From NCBI GenBank assembly GCA_013415595.1, contig JAAEEW010000217.1, positions 1 through 17,810 of the forward strand: DNA of 17,810 nucleotides. Direction: 5' to 3'. A model generated the notes under the pieces. The model was given only the letters and a program-made list of their open reading frames with translations, did not search any database and had not been told where the DNA came from. Below are positions 1 through 5,741 of the stretch, one piece after another. This DNA is from Methanosarcinales archaeon. GTDB lineage: Archaea > Halobacteriota > Methanosarcinia > Methanotrichales > Methanotrichaceae. A program made the position numbers and the translations under genes. Positions within the stretch are counted from its first letter, which is position 1. Each line of letters opens with the position of its first letter.

Positions 1-282
1 AGACCTGACTGCGTCTCGCTTGACCAGGTCGTCCAGGGCCAGGATGTCGTAGGCATCGAAGCCGATCTGGTAGCCCTCGTAGGGAATGGTGGTGAAGGCC
101 ACCAGCTTGAGGGGAGCTATCTCCCGGATGCGAAAGTCTACCCTGGCCGGGGAGAGCCCTGAGATCTGGGCGATCTCCTCCACCGGAACCCATTCTCGAT
201 GACGCATCCCCGTCTCGATGCCCTTTAAAACCGAGAAGTCCTCCCTGGTCAGGGTTCGATATCCCTTGGCAAGCGGTTTCAC
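1..282 (-). CDS. rio2: RIO2-family serine protein kinase, N-terminal part (cut by window edge)
   Basis: The 94 visible codons encode an N-terminal winged-helix domain of RIO2 type. Seen: GYRTLTREDFSVLKGIETGM at residues 7-26, then REWVPVEEIAQISGLS, then an EGYQIGFDAYDILALDDLV stretch, which match the family's order of helix, EWVP helix and wing ending in a G-Y-x-x-G-x-D-x-L-A-L pattern. The kinase domain lies beyond the left edge. Known: RIO2 is an atypical ATPase/kinase acting in late maturation of the small ribosomal subunit in archaea and eukaryotes. The start is GTG at 280-282. The only upstream in-frame codons before a TAG contain no other start. No strong Shine-Dalgarno is visible. The gene follows the IDH-like gene on the same strand after about 40 bp, so co-transcription is possible, though an AT-rich stretch just upstream could also serve as its own promoter. 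Confidence 0.88.
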   Translation of the reverse strand, partial: MKPLAKGYRTLTREDFSVLKGIETGMRHREWVPVEEIAQISGLSPARVDFRIREIAPLKLVAFTTIPYEGYQIGFDAYDILALDDLVKRDAVRS

Positions 283-322
283 ATATCTATTATGGGCGCC
301 GTTACCCTAAATCTCTTTGCCT

Positions 323-1522
323 TCAGCCTGCAAAGCTCCGCCACCTCTTCTCCAGCTCCGGATCCTGCATGGTCTCCATGACGTAGTTGGCGAACTCCTC
401 TCCCGTGGCCCCGCCCGGACGGCCGGTGATGACCAGCCTCTTCTCGTACTGGCCGCAGATGTCCAGGGCCATCTCCAGCTTTTGGGCCTGCTCGGCGAAC
501 CCTATGTGCCGCAGGAGCATGGTGGAAGCCCGCATCATGCTGGAGGGGTCGGCGTAGATGGCCCGTCCCTCCTGGACCATGCGGGGAGCAGATCCGTGGA
601 TGGCCTCGAACATGGCGTACCTCTTGCCGATGTTGGCGCTTCCCGCAGTCCCTACACCGCCCTGGAACTCCGCCGCCTCGTCGGTCAGGATATCTCCGTA
701 CAGGTTGGGCAGGACTATCACCTTGAAGTCCTTCCGGCGCTTGACGTCCACCAGCTTGGCGGCCATGATGTCCACGAACCAGTCGTCGAAGCTGATCTCC
801 GGATACTCCTTGGATACCGCCCTTGCCGTCTCCAGGAACTTGCCGTCGGTGGTCTTGATGACGTTGGCCTTGGTGACTGCCGAGACGCGCTTGATCCCGT
901 TTTTCCTGGCGTACTCGAAGGCCAGCCTGGCCACCCGCTCCGAGCCGGGGGTGCTGATGACCTTGAAGTCCACGGCCAGGTCGGGGGTGACGTTGATGCC
1001 CTGGCTGCCCAGCACGTAGGCGTCCTCGGTGTTCTCCCTGAAGAAGATCCAGTCTATCTCCTCCTCGGGGACCTTCACCGGCCGGACGTTGGCGAACAGG
1101 TCCAGCTCTCGTCTCATGGCCACGTTGGCGCTCTCCAGGTTCGGCCAGGGGTCACCCTTCTTGGGGGTGGTCAGGGGGCCCTTCAGGATGACGTGACACT
1201 TCTTCAGGTCCTCCAGCGACTCCTCCGGCAGGGCTTTCATGACTTTTACCCGCTCCTCGATGGACAGGCCGCCTATCTCCCTGGTCTGTACCCTGCCCTC
1301 ATCTATCTCTTTCTTCAGGAGGTGCTCCAAGACCCGCCTGGCCTCCCGGGTGATGTAGGGGCCTATGCCGTCGCCGTCCACGAAGCCGATCACCAGCGGC
1401 TTCTGGTGGGCATAGTCCACCCAGTCCTGGCCGGCCTTCATTATCTCCACCCTCTTCATCTGCTCTGCCAGGATCTTCCCAAAGTGCTCCTTGGCCTGCA
1501 TAATGGCCTGATCGTCGGTCAT
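323..1522 (-). CDS. isocitrate dehydrogenase-like enzyme (isocitrate/isopropylmalate dehydrogenase family)
   Basis: A 399-residue beta-decarboxylating dehydrogenase. Seen: DGDGIGP at 49-55; the substrate loop S131-A-N133-V-A-M-R137, which matches the S-x-N-x-x-x-R of isocitrate dehydrogenases rather than the L-R loop of isopropylmalate dehydrogenases; FRENTEDAY at 161-169; catalytic K218; and D252, D277 and D281 for metal. Known: these enzymes oxidise isocitrate to 2-oxoglutarate, the precursor of glutamate, in the partial oxidative branch used by Methanosarcinales. The coenzyme is unclear. After HGSAP (309-313) come R314-M315, where NADP enzymes of the E. coli type have K-Y and NAD enzymes usually D-I. 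The following loop is also slightly longer than usual. Homoisocitrate-type substrates cannot be excluded. ATG start at 1520-1522 with a GGTGGGAG site 11 bases upstream. Divergent from the small peptide gene and upstream of the RIO2 gene. Confidence 0.85.
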   Translation of the reverse strand: MTDDQAIMQAKEHFGKILAEQMKRVEIMKAGQDWVDYAHQKPLVIGFVDGDGIGPYITREARRVLEHLLKKEIDEGRVQTREIGGLSIEERVKVMKALPEESLEDLKKCHVILKGPLTTPKKGDPWPNLESANVAMRRELDLFANVRPVKVPEEEIDWIFFRENTEDAYVLGSQGINVTPDLAVDFKVISTPGSERVARLAFEYARKNGIKRVSAVTKANVIKTTDGKFLETARAVSKEYPEISFDDWFVDIMAAKLVDVKRRKDFKVIVLPNLYGDILTDEAAEFQGGVGTAGSANIGKRYAMFEAIHGSAPRMVQEGRAIYADPSSMMRASTMLLRHIGFAEQAQKLEMALDICGQYEKRLVITGRPGGATGEEFANYVMETMQDPELEKRWRSFAG

Positions 1523-1641
1523 GAAATATCATTCTCCCACCATCCTAATCCCCCGTATCTCTCAAGAACCTTTTCATCTTCTCCCGGGGCTCTGGATCTC
1601 CGCCCTTCCGGCCCCTTCTTACCCGTCTTCCAGCCGGGGGC

Positions 1642-1652
1642 AAATTATAAAC
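1642..1652 (+). promoter_or_regulatory. TATA-box promoter for the 30-aa peptide and nucleotidyltransferase
   Basis: The sequence AAATTATAAAC stands out in a GC-rich divergent gap between the IDH-like gene and the small peptide. It lies about 50-58 bases before the ATG at 1700. With initiation about 25 bases downstream this would leave a leader of roughly 25-30 bases, a usual archaeal arrangement. Inferred from composition and spacing only. Confidence 0.5.
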
Positions 1653-1699
1653 GGCAGAGACGAGATTCAGATCTTCAATAACTTGGGGAAGGGATCCAC

Positions 1700-1792
1700 A
1701 TGGCTTACGGAGAGCTGATCTTCTACGTCCTTATATTTTTGATTGCATTCATGATCGCCCGCATAGTTATGAAGATACTGAGGGGCTACTGA
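1700..1792 (+). CDS. 30-residue single-pass membrane peptide, unknown function
   Basis: A very short open frame encoding MAYGELIFYVLIFLIAFMIA and then RIVMKILRGY. Residues 6-20 are an almost unbroken hydrophobic run long enough to span a membrane, followed by a basic tail (R21, K25, R28), which predicts the C-terminus inside the cell by the positive-inside rule. A GGGGAAGGG purine stretch lies 6 bases before the ATG and a TATA element about 50 bases upstream, so it has both transcription and translation signals. It is the first open frame of the unit that continues into the sugar-phosphate nucleotidyltransferase, 39 bp downstream. I do not recognise a family. It may be a small membrane protein or a leader peptide; it could also be chance, since a frame of this length carries little statistical weight. 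Confidence 0.5.
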   Translation: MAYGELIFYVLIFLIAFMIARIVMKILRGY

Positions 1793-1831
1793 TGTCCCTG
1801 CTGGCTGCTGTAATCCCGGGACGGTGAGGCC

Positions 1832-3118
1832 TTGCCGGAGATGAACGCTCTTCCGCCGGTCATAGCCACGGTTGGCGGCGGCGGCACCAGGCTTTACCCG
1901 CTGACCCTAAGCCAGCCCAAGCCCCTGGTGGAGATCTGCGATACGGCCATAATTGCCGTGCTCTTCCGCATCCTGGCCCGCCAGGGTTGCCGGAGGTTCA
2001 TCCTGGGGAGCAAGGGTTCGGACAACACCCTGGCTCTCAGCAACTACTTCAAGGCCGGCGAGGGCTTCTTCAAGCGCCTGGGCGTGGACCAGCACGAGGA
2101 GATCGGCTATCAGCCCCAGTACGACGACCGGGGAAGCGCCGACTCCCTCCGGTACTGCATGAGCTATTTCGATATCAACGAGGAGATCCTGGTCATATCG
2201 GGAGACAATCTGATCGACATCGACCTGCAGAAGTTCATCGAGTTCCACCGCTCCCACAGGGCCATGCTCACCGTGGCAGTAAAGGAGCTGCCACCCGGGG
2301 AGAGCATATCTCAGTACGGGGCAGCGGAGATCGACAGCGATCAGCGCATCCTGGGCTTCGTGGAAAAGCCAAAGGAAGGAACCGAGCCCAGCCGGATGAT
2401 CAACACCGCCTTCTACCTGTTCTCCCCCCGCATCCTGGACGTTTTGCGCGACATGGGCGACCTGGCCCGGGACATCGGGGGCGACCTGATACCCTACCTG
2501 ACGGAGAACGGCTGTCCGGTCTATGGCTATCCCCTGCAGGGCTACTGGGTGGACATAGGCACTCCGGAGCGGCTGCTCCAGGCCTCCATGAACGTCCTGT
2601 GCGGGGAGGTTAGCCACTTCAGCTTCAGGCACCAGTACCGACCTCATCAGTGGATTCACCCCACCACCCTGGCCCGGATCAAGCGCCACCTGGACTCCGG
2701 GGAGATCAAGCTGCGGGGGAACGTCTCCATCGGCCGCAACTGCCGCATAGAGCCGGGCTGCACCATCGAGAACTCCCACATCGGACACACCTCCATGATC
2801 GAGAGGGGCGTGGATATCAAGAACAGCATGATCATGAGCTTTTGCAACATCATGCACGGCGTCCAGATCAACAGAGGGGTGGTGGGAAGACACTCCACCA
2901 TCGGCGCCCGCAGCGTGCTGGATGCCGATAGTCAGAACAACGGCAATAAATCCGGCCGCATACCGGTGGTCGGAGAAAATGTGATCCTTTCCAAGGATTC
3001 GATGGTAGTTCCAGGGACCAGAGTGGCCCAACTGAAGTTCAGCCACATGATCCTGGCCACCGGAAAGTTCCTCGAGCTTGGTTCAGATGAGCGGAATATT
3101 TATTTCGCTCAAAAATAA
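1832..3118 (+). CDS. sugar-phosphate nucleotidyltransferase with C-terminal left-handed beta-helix
   Basis: A 428-residue protein. Residues 9-260 are a nucleotidyltransferase domain: the nucleotide loop TVGGGGTRLYPLT (13-25) with K30 in QPKPLVEI, GDN (124-126) in the metal-binding position, EKP (178-180), N191 and VDIGTPE (240-246). Residues about 290-400 show the hexapeptide pattern of a left-handed beta-helix (IGRNCRIEPGCTIENSHIG and following). Known: this family joins a sugar 1-phosphate and an NTP to form an NDP-sugar plus pyrophosphate, feeding glycan or lipid-sugar synthesis; the acceptor sugar cannot be read from sequence. The glycine loop starts T-V-G-G-G-G rather than the usual A-G-G. 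The start is TTG at 1832 with GGTGAG at 1823-1828; ATG at 1841 with GCCGGAG directly before it is an alternative, losing only three residues. Convergent with the next gene, 19 bp apart. Confidence 0.85.
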   Translation: MPEMNALPPVIATVGGGGTRLYPLTLSQPKPLVEICDTAIIAVLFRILARQGCRRFILGSKGSDNTLALSNYFKAGEGFFKRLGVDQHEEIGYQPQYDDRGSADSLRYCMSYFDINEEILVISGDNLIDIDLQKFIEFHRSHRAMLTVAVKELPPGESISQYGAAEIDSDQRILGFVEKPKEGTEPSRMINTAFYLFSPRILDVLRDMGDLARDIGGDLIPYLTENGCPVYGYPLQGYWVDIGTPERLLQASMNVLCGEVSHFSFRHQYRPHQWIHPTTLARIKRHLDSGEIKLRGNVSIGRNCRIEPGCTIENSHIGHTSMIERGVDIKNSMIMSFCNIMHGVQINRGVVGRHSTIGARSVLDADSQNNGNKSGRIPVVGENVILSKDSMVVPGTRVAQLKFSHMILATGKFLELGSDERNIYFAQK

Positions 3119-3137
3119 ATCCTTTAAGATCTAAGAA

Positions 3138-3377
3138 TTACCAGACCCGCTCCCAGGTGCCGTTCTCAGCCGGCCTCACCCTGTATTTTTTGCCGTTGGA
3201 TATCAGGAATCGGTGGAGCTCGGGCGCGTCTTTGAATATTGATTTGTCACGCAGGTTATTGTAAATGTCCTCAGAGGTAAAGCCGCTCAAGCTTCCCTTG
3301 CCGTAAACAATTCTCTCAATAGTGTACCAGATGTCGTCGAACTTTCTCATCGGGTAGGTCCACTCTTTGAACTTCAT
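3138..3377 (-). CDS. small protein of unknown function, possible winged-helix fold
   Basis: A 79-residue protein that I do not recognise. The sequence looks like a real, soluble protein: FDDIWYTIERIVYG (13-26), TSEDIYNNL (34-42) and APELHRFLISNG (51-62) read as three helices, and KKYRVRPAENGTWERVW (63-79) as a beta-hairpin. That order resembles a winged helix, which would suggest DNA binding, but this is inference from pattern only. The ATG at 3375-3377 has GGTGGT five bases upstream, a good match to the archaeal anti-Shine-Dalgarno. The gene has visibly more A and T than its neighbours, which could mean recent acquisition. It converges on the nucleotidyltransferase, with 19 bp of AT-rich sequence between the two stops. 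Confidence 0.65.
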   Translation of the reverse strand: MKFKEWTYPMRKFDDIWYTIERIVYGKGSLSGFTSEDIYNNLRDKSIFKDAPELHRFLISNGKKYRVRPAENGTWERVW

Positions 3378-3673
3378 AAGCTACCACCGCAAAGAGAGTG
3401 GCCCTTGACGAATAAGAACCTTTCGTTGTTCCCGCTCCATGGCGCGCTCCCAGCATTTCAGAAAGCAAGGGGTCGCCATCAGCATGTCGTCCCCGGACGG
3501 CACGAGTCGGCACACCGTCCCAAGACGGCAAATCGCTGCAGTGAGCATGTCATTGCAGACGGCAATAGCGTTTCCATAAGCCTCAATCTTGCAAAAGGGC
3601 GCCCTGGAGCGGCAGGGCCGTCTTCACGGCATCTCGGACCGGTCGTCGTCCGGTCGGGGCTTTCCTGGTGCGT

Positions 3674-3683
3674 GAAAAAATAT
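3674..3683 (+). promoter_or_regulatory. TATA-like promoter of the uracil-DNA glycosylase gene
   Basis: GAAAAAATAT is the only strongly AT-rich stretch just before the gene, about 40-49 bases upstream of the ATG at 3723. Initiation about 25 bases downstream would give a short leader that still contains the ribosome site at 3715-3720. Inferred from position and composition. Confidence 0.4.
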
Positions 3684-3714
3684 CCGGAAAGGGTTATCAT
3701 CGATCCGGCGAGAA

Positions 3715-3720
3715 GGGAGG
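3715..3720 (+). promoter_or_regulatory. Shine-Dalgarno site fixing the UDG start
   Basis: GGGAGG lies two bases before the ATG at 3723, inside the purine-rich run GAGAAGGGAGGGC. The frame is open for another 106 codons upstream, so this site, together with the start of the conserved sequence only 12 codons later, argues against using the longer frame. Confidence 0.6.
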
Positions 3721-3722
3721 GC

Positions 3723-4256
3723 ATGAACCTTGAGCAGTTGCCCGGGGAGATAGAGGCCTGCACCCGCTGTTCCCTTTGCCAATCCCGCCTCCGGGCCGTT
3801 CCCGGGGAGGGGCCGATGGATGCGGCGGTGATGCTGGTGGGCGAAGCCCCCGGGGCGGACGAGGACCGGCTGGGGCGGCCCTTCGTGGGGCGGGCGGGAA
3901 GGATTCTGGACCGGGCCCTGGATATGGCCTCCCTGGAGCGGGAGCGGATCTTCATAACCAACGTGGTGAAGTGCCGGCCCCCCAACAACCGCAGGCCTCT
4001 GAAGGGGGAGATGGCCGCCTGTCTGCCTCACCTCCGGGCCCAGATGGAGCTTCTCCATCCCCGGGTGATCTGTCTGATGGGAAACGTGGCTCTGGGCGCC
4101 GTGCTGGGGATGCAGGGAGTCATGTCCCTTCACGGCCAGACGATCCAGGACCGGTATCTGGTAACGGTCCACCCGGCGGCGGTGGTGAGAAATAGAAGGC
4201 TGATGGAGCTGTTCGTCTCCGACCTGCAGGAGATAAAACGGATGCTCAGGGATTGA
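3723..4256 (+). CDS. udg: family 4 uracil-DNA glycosylase (Fe-S type)
   Basis: A 177-residue enzyme of the usual family 4 length. Seen: CTRC at 13-16, with C84 (in KCRPPNNRRP) and C100 giving the four cysteines expected to hold a [4Fe-4S] cluster; GEAPGADEDRLGRPFVGRAG at 40-59, the uracil-recognition and catalytic motif; and HPAAVVRN at 150-157, the DNA-intercalation motif. Known: the family removes uracil produced by cytosine deamination, opening base excision repair. Extra cysteines C19 and C117 are present and are probably not ligands. The ATG at 3723 is preferred over upstream starts because of the GGGAGG site and because all family sequence begins here. The 3' end overlaps the convergent trkA gene by 11 bp. 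Confidence 0.93.
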   Translation: MNLEQLPGEIEACTRCSLCQSRLRAVPGEGPMDAAVMLVGEAPGADEDRLGRPFVGRAGRILDRALDMASLERERIFITNVVKCRPPNNRRPLKGEMAACLPHLRAQMELLHPRVICLMGNVALGAVLGMQGVMSLHGQTIQDRYLVTVHPAAVVRNRRLMELFVSDLQEIKRMLRD

Positions 4257-5559
4257 ACATCTTCTTGACCTTGGTGATGGCCGAGGGCAGGGCCAGGATG
4301 AAGACCAGGTCGCCCTCCTCCACCTTGGTATTCTCGTCCGGGATCAGGGGCAGGTTGTTCCTCAAGATCATGCCCACCGTGGCGTTGCTGGGCATCTCCC
4401 TGACCATGCTCTTGCCTATGATTTTGGATTTCTTCTTGGCGGCGAACTCCACCAGCTCCATCCGCTCGTCGCTGAGGGTGATTACGTCCTCTCCTCCCAC
4501 CACCAGCTGCAAGACGGCGTCGACCGTGACCTGGCCGGGGCTCACCGCCCGGTCCACCCCCACCATCTCGAAGAGCTTTATGAACTCGCTCTTATCCACC
4601 CGGGAGATGATCTTCTTGGAGCCCAGCTGCTTGGCCAGGAGGGAGCTTAGCAGGTTCTTCTCGTCCTCGCCGGTCACGGCGAAGACCACGTCTGCAGCCC
4701 CCAGGCTCTCTTCCTTCAGCAGGGAGATGTCCGTGCCGTCTCCGTTCAGGATCATGGTCTCCGAGAGCCTCTCGGCGATATCCTTGCAGCGATCCTTGTC
4801 GATCTCGATGAGCTTGATGTCGAAGCCCATCCTCTCCAGGCGGCTGGCCAGGTAGAATCCCACCATCCCCCCGCCCATGATGGTCACCTTGCGGTCTTTG
4901 TCGTCCTCGTGGATGAACTTCCTGATCGCCGGAAGGGCCCTGGACTCACAGATCAGGATCAGATGGTCCCGGGAGAGGATGGTCGTGTCTTTGGTGGGAA
5001 TTATTATGTCCCCGGAGCGGTTGATGGCCATGATCTTGGAGTTTTTGGGGAGGACCAGCTTGCTCACCGCCCCCATCAGCGGCATGTCCTCGCTCACCCG
5101 GAACTCAATCAGTTCCACCTCTCCCCCGGCCAGCTGGCGGTTCATGAGCATGGACGGGAAGTAGAGGGTTCTGGCCAGCTCCTCGGCCATCACCAGCTCC
5201 GGGCAGATCATGTAGTTTATGCCGATATGTCTGCGGTGCTTGACCGGCTGGTCGATGTACTCCGGATTGCTCACCCGGGCGATGGTCTGGGAGACCCCCA
5301 TGTTGGCGGCTATAATGCAGGTGATTATGTTCACCTCGTCGTTTCCGGTGACCGCCAGGACGATCTCCACGTCTTTGAGGCCCGCCTGATTGAGCAGCCT
5401 GGCGTTGGCTGCGTTGCCCTGGAGCACCTTGATGTCCATTCCCTCCAGCCTGCGACAGGCCTGGGGGTCGTTGTCGATGACCGTGACATCATGCTCCCTG
5501 TTGAGGGCCTTGGCGACGTGAAAGCCCACCTCTCCTGCACCGCTGATTAAAACCCGCAT
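4246..5559 (-). CDS. trkA: TrkA, NAD(H)-binding regulatory subunit of K+ uptake
   Basis: A 437-residue protein with the full two-copy architecture of bacterial and archaeal TrkA. Seen: a first Rossmann RCK-N domain with GAGEVG at 7-12 and D29 ending beta-2 (VTVIDND); a TrkA-C domain at about 140-212; a second Rossmann domain with GGGMVG at 229-234 and the acidic IEID at 251-254; and a second TrkA-C domain at about 358-430. Known: TrkA forms a cytosolic ring on the TrkH/TrkG membrane channel and gates potassium uptake in response to nucleotides. No trkH gene is visible in the window, so the partner must lie elsewhere. The ATG at 5557-5559 has GGAGGGC about six bases upstream. Transcribed divergently from the DHH phosphoesterase and convergent with the UDG gene. 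Confidence 0.95.
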   Translation of the reverse strand: MRVLISGAGEVGFHVAKALNREHDVTVIDNDPQACRRLEGMDIKVLQGNAANARLLNQAGLKDVEIVLAVTGNDEVNIITCIIAANMGVSQTIARVSNPEYIDQPVKHRRHIGINYMICPELVMAEELARTLYFPSMLMNRQLAGGEVELIEFRVSEDMPLMGAVSKLVLPKNSKIMAINRSGDIIIPTKDTTILSRDHLILICESRALPAIRKFIHEDDKDRKVTIMGGGMVGFYLASRLERMGFDIKLIEIDKDRCKDIAERLSETMILNGDGTDISLLKEESLGAADVVFAVTGEDEKNLLSSLLAKQLGSKKIISRVDKSEFIKLFEMVGVDRAVSPGQVTVDAVLQLVVGGEDVITLSDERMELVEFAAKKKSKIIGKSMVREMPSNATVGMILRNNLPLIPDENTKVEEGDLVFILALPSAITKVKKMFNP

Positions 5560-5653
5560 CGAAATGCCCTCCTGCCAATCCCGTTAAATCCTTTCCTGCA
5601 CGGAAAAATGTTTCCCCCTGGGAGCCTCGGCCCCGGCCGTCCGGACGACAAAA

Positions 5654-5663
5654 TTTTATAAAA
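5654..5663. promoter_or_regulatory. palindromic TATA element in the trkA/DHH divergent promoter region
   Basis: TTTTATAAAA is a perfect palindrome in an otherwise very GC-rich 182 bp gap. It could bind TBP in either orientation. It lies about 80 bases from the DHH gene start and about 95 bases from the trkA start, implying leaders of roughly 50-70 bases. A second weak AT-rich stretch at 5711-5719 lies closer to the DHH gene and could be its true promoter. Confidence 0.45.
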
Positions 5664-5741
5664 ATACCCTCCGCCCTGGACCCCCCCCAGCACCCGCCTG
5701 TCCGGCCAAGATATTTCTACCATTAGATCTTCGGCCAGGCC

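Larger units (their letters stand above)
3378..3722. other. 345 bp intergenic region with several inverted repeats
   Basis: The region lies between two divergent genes. A frame stays open through it and into the UDG, but its translation resembles no protein domain and the UDG start is fixed elsewhere by a strong ribosome site. Seen: GGACGG (3495-3500) can pair with CCGTCC (3515-3520); CCGTC (3515-3519) can instead pair with GACGG (3524-3528) around a CCAA loop; CTGCAGTGA (3536-3544) pairs with TCATTGCAG (3550-3558), one G-T pair; AAGACGGC (3522-3529) is complementary to GCCGTCTT (3617-3624); GACCGG (3637-3642) pairs with CCGGTC (3650-3655). It may hold an RNA gene, a regulatory leader or only repeats. 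I recognise no known RNA family. Confidence 0.4.

Noticed and set aside
317..1681. Long open frame on the plus strand opposite the IDH-like gene
   Set aside because: It is an antisense shadow caused by GC-rich codon use; the translation lacks any domain, while the minus strand encodes a complete dehydrogenase with all catalytic residues.
1792..1827. 11-codon frame overlapping the stop of the 30-aa peptide (TGATG) and ending before the nucleotidyltransferase
   Set aside because: Too short to support, no distinct composition; it might help translational coupling, but nothing beyond the overlap shows this.
1907..3046. Long minus-strand open frame opposite the nucleotidyltransferase
   Set aside because: Composition is low-complexity V/A/D/G/H with no motif; the plus-strand frame has the conserved catalytic and beta-helix sequence.
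3405..3722. N-terminal extension of the UDG by 106 codons
   Set aside because: The extension has no similarity to family 4 enzymes, and ATG at 3723 has a strong GGGAGG site and begins 12 residues before the first cluster cysteine.
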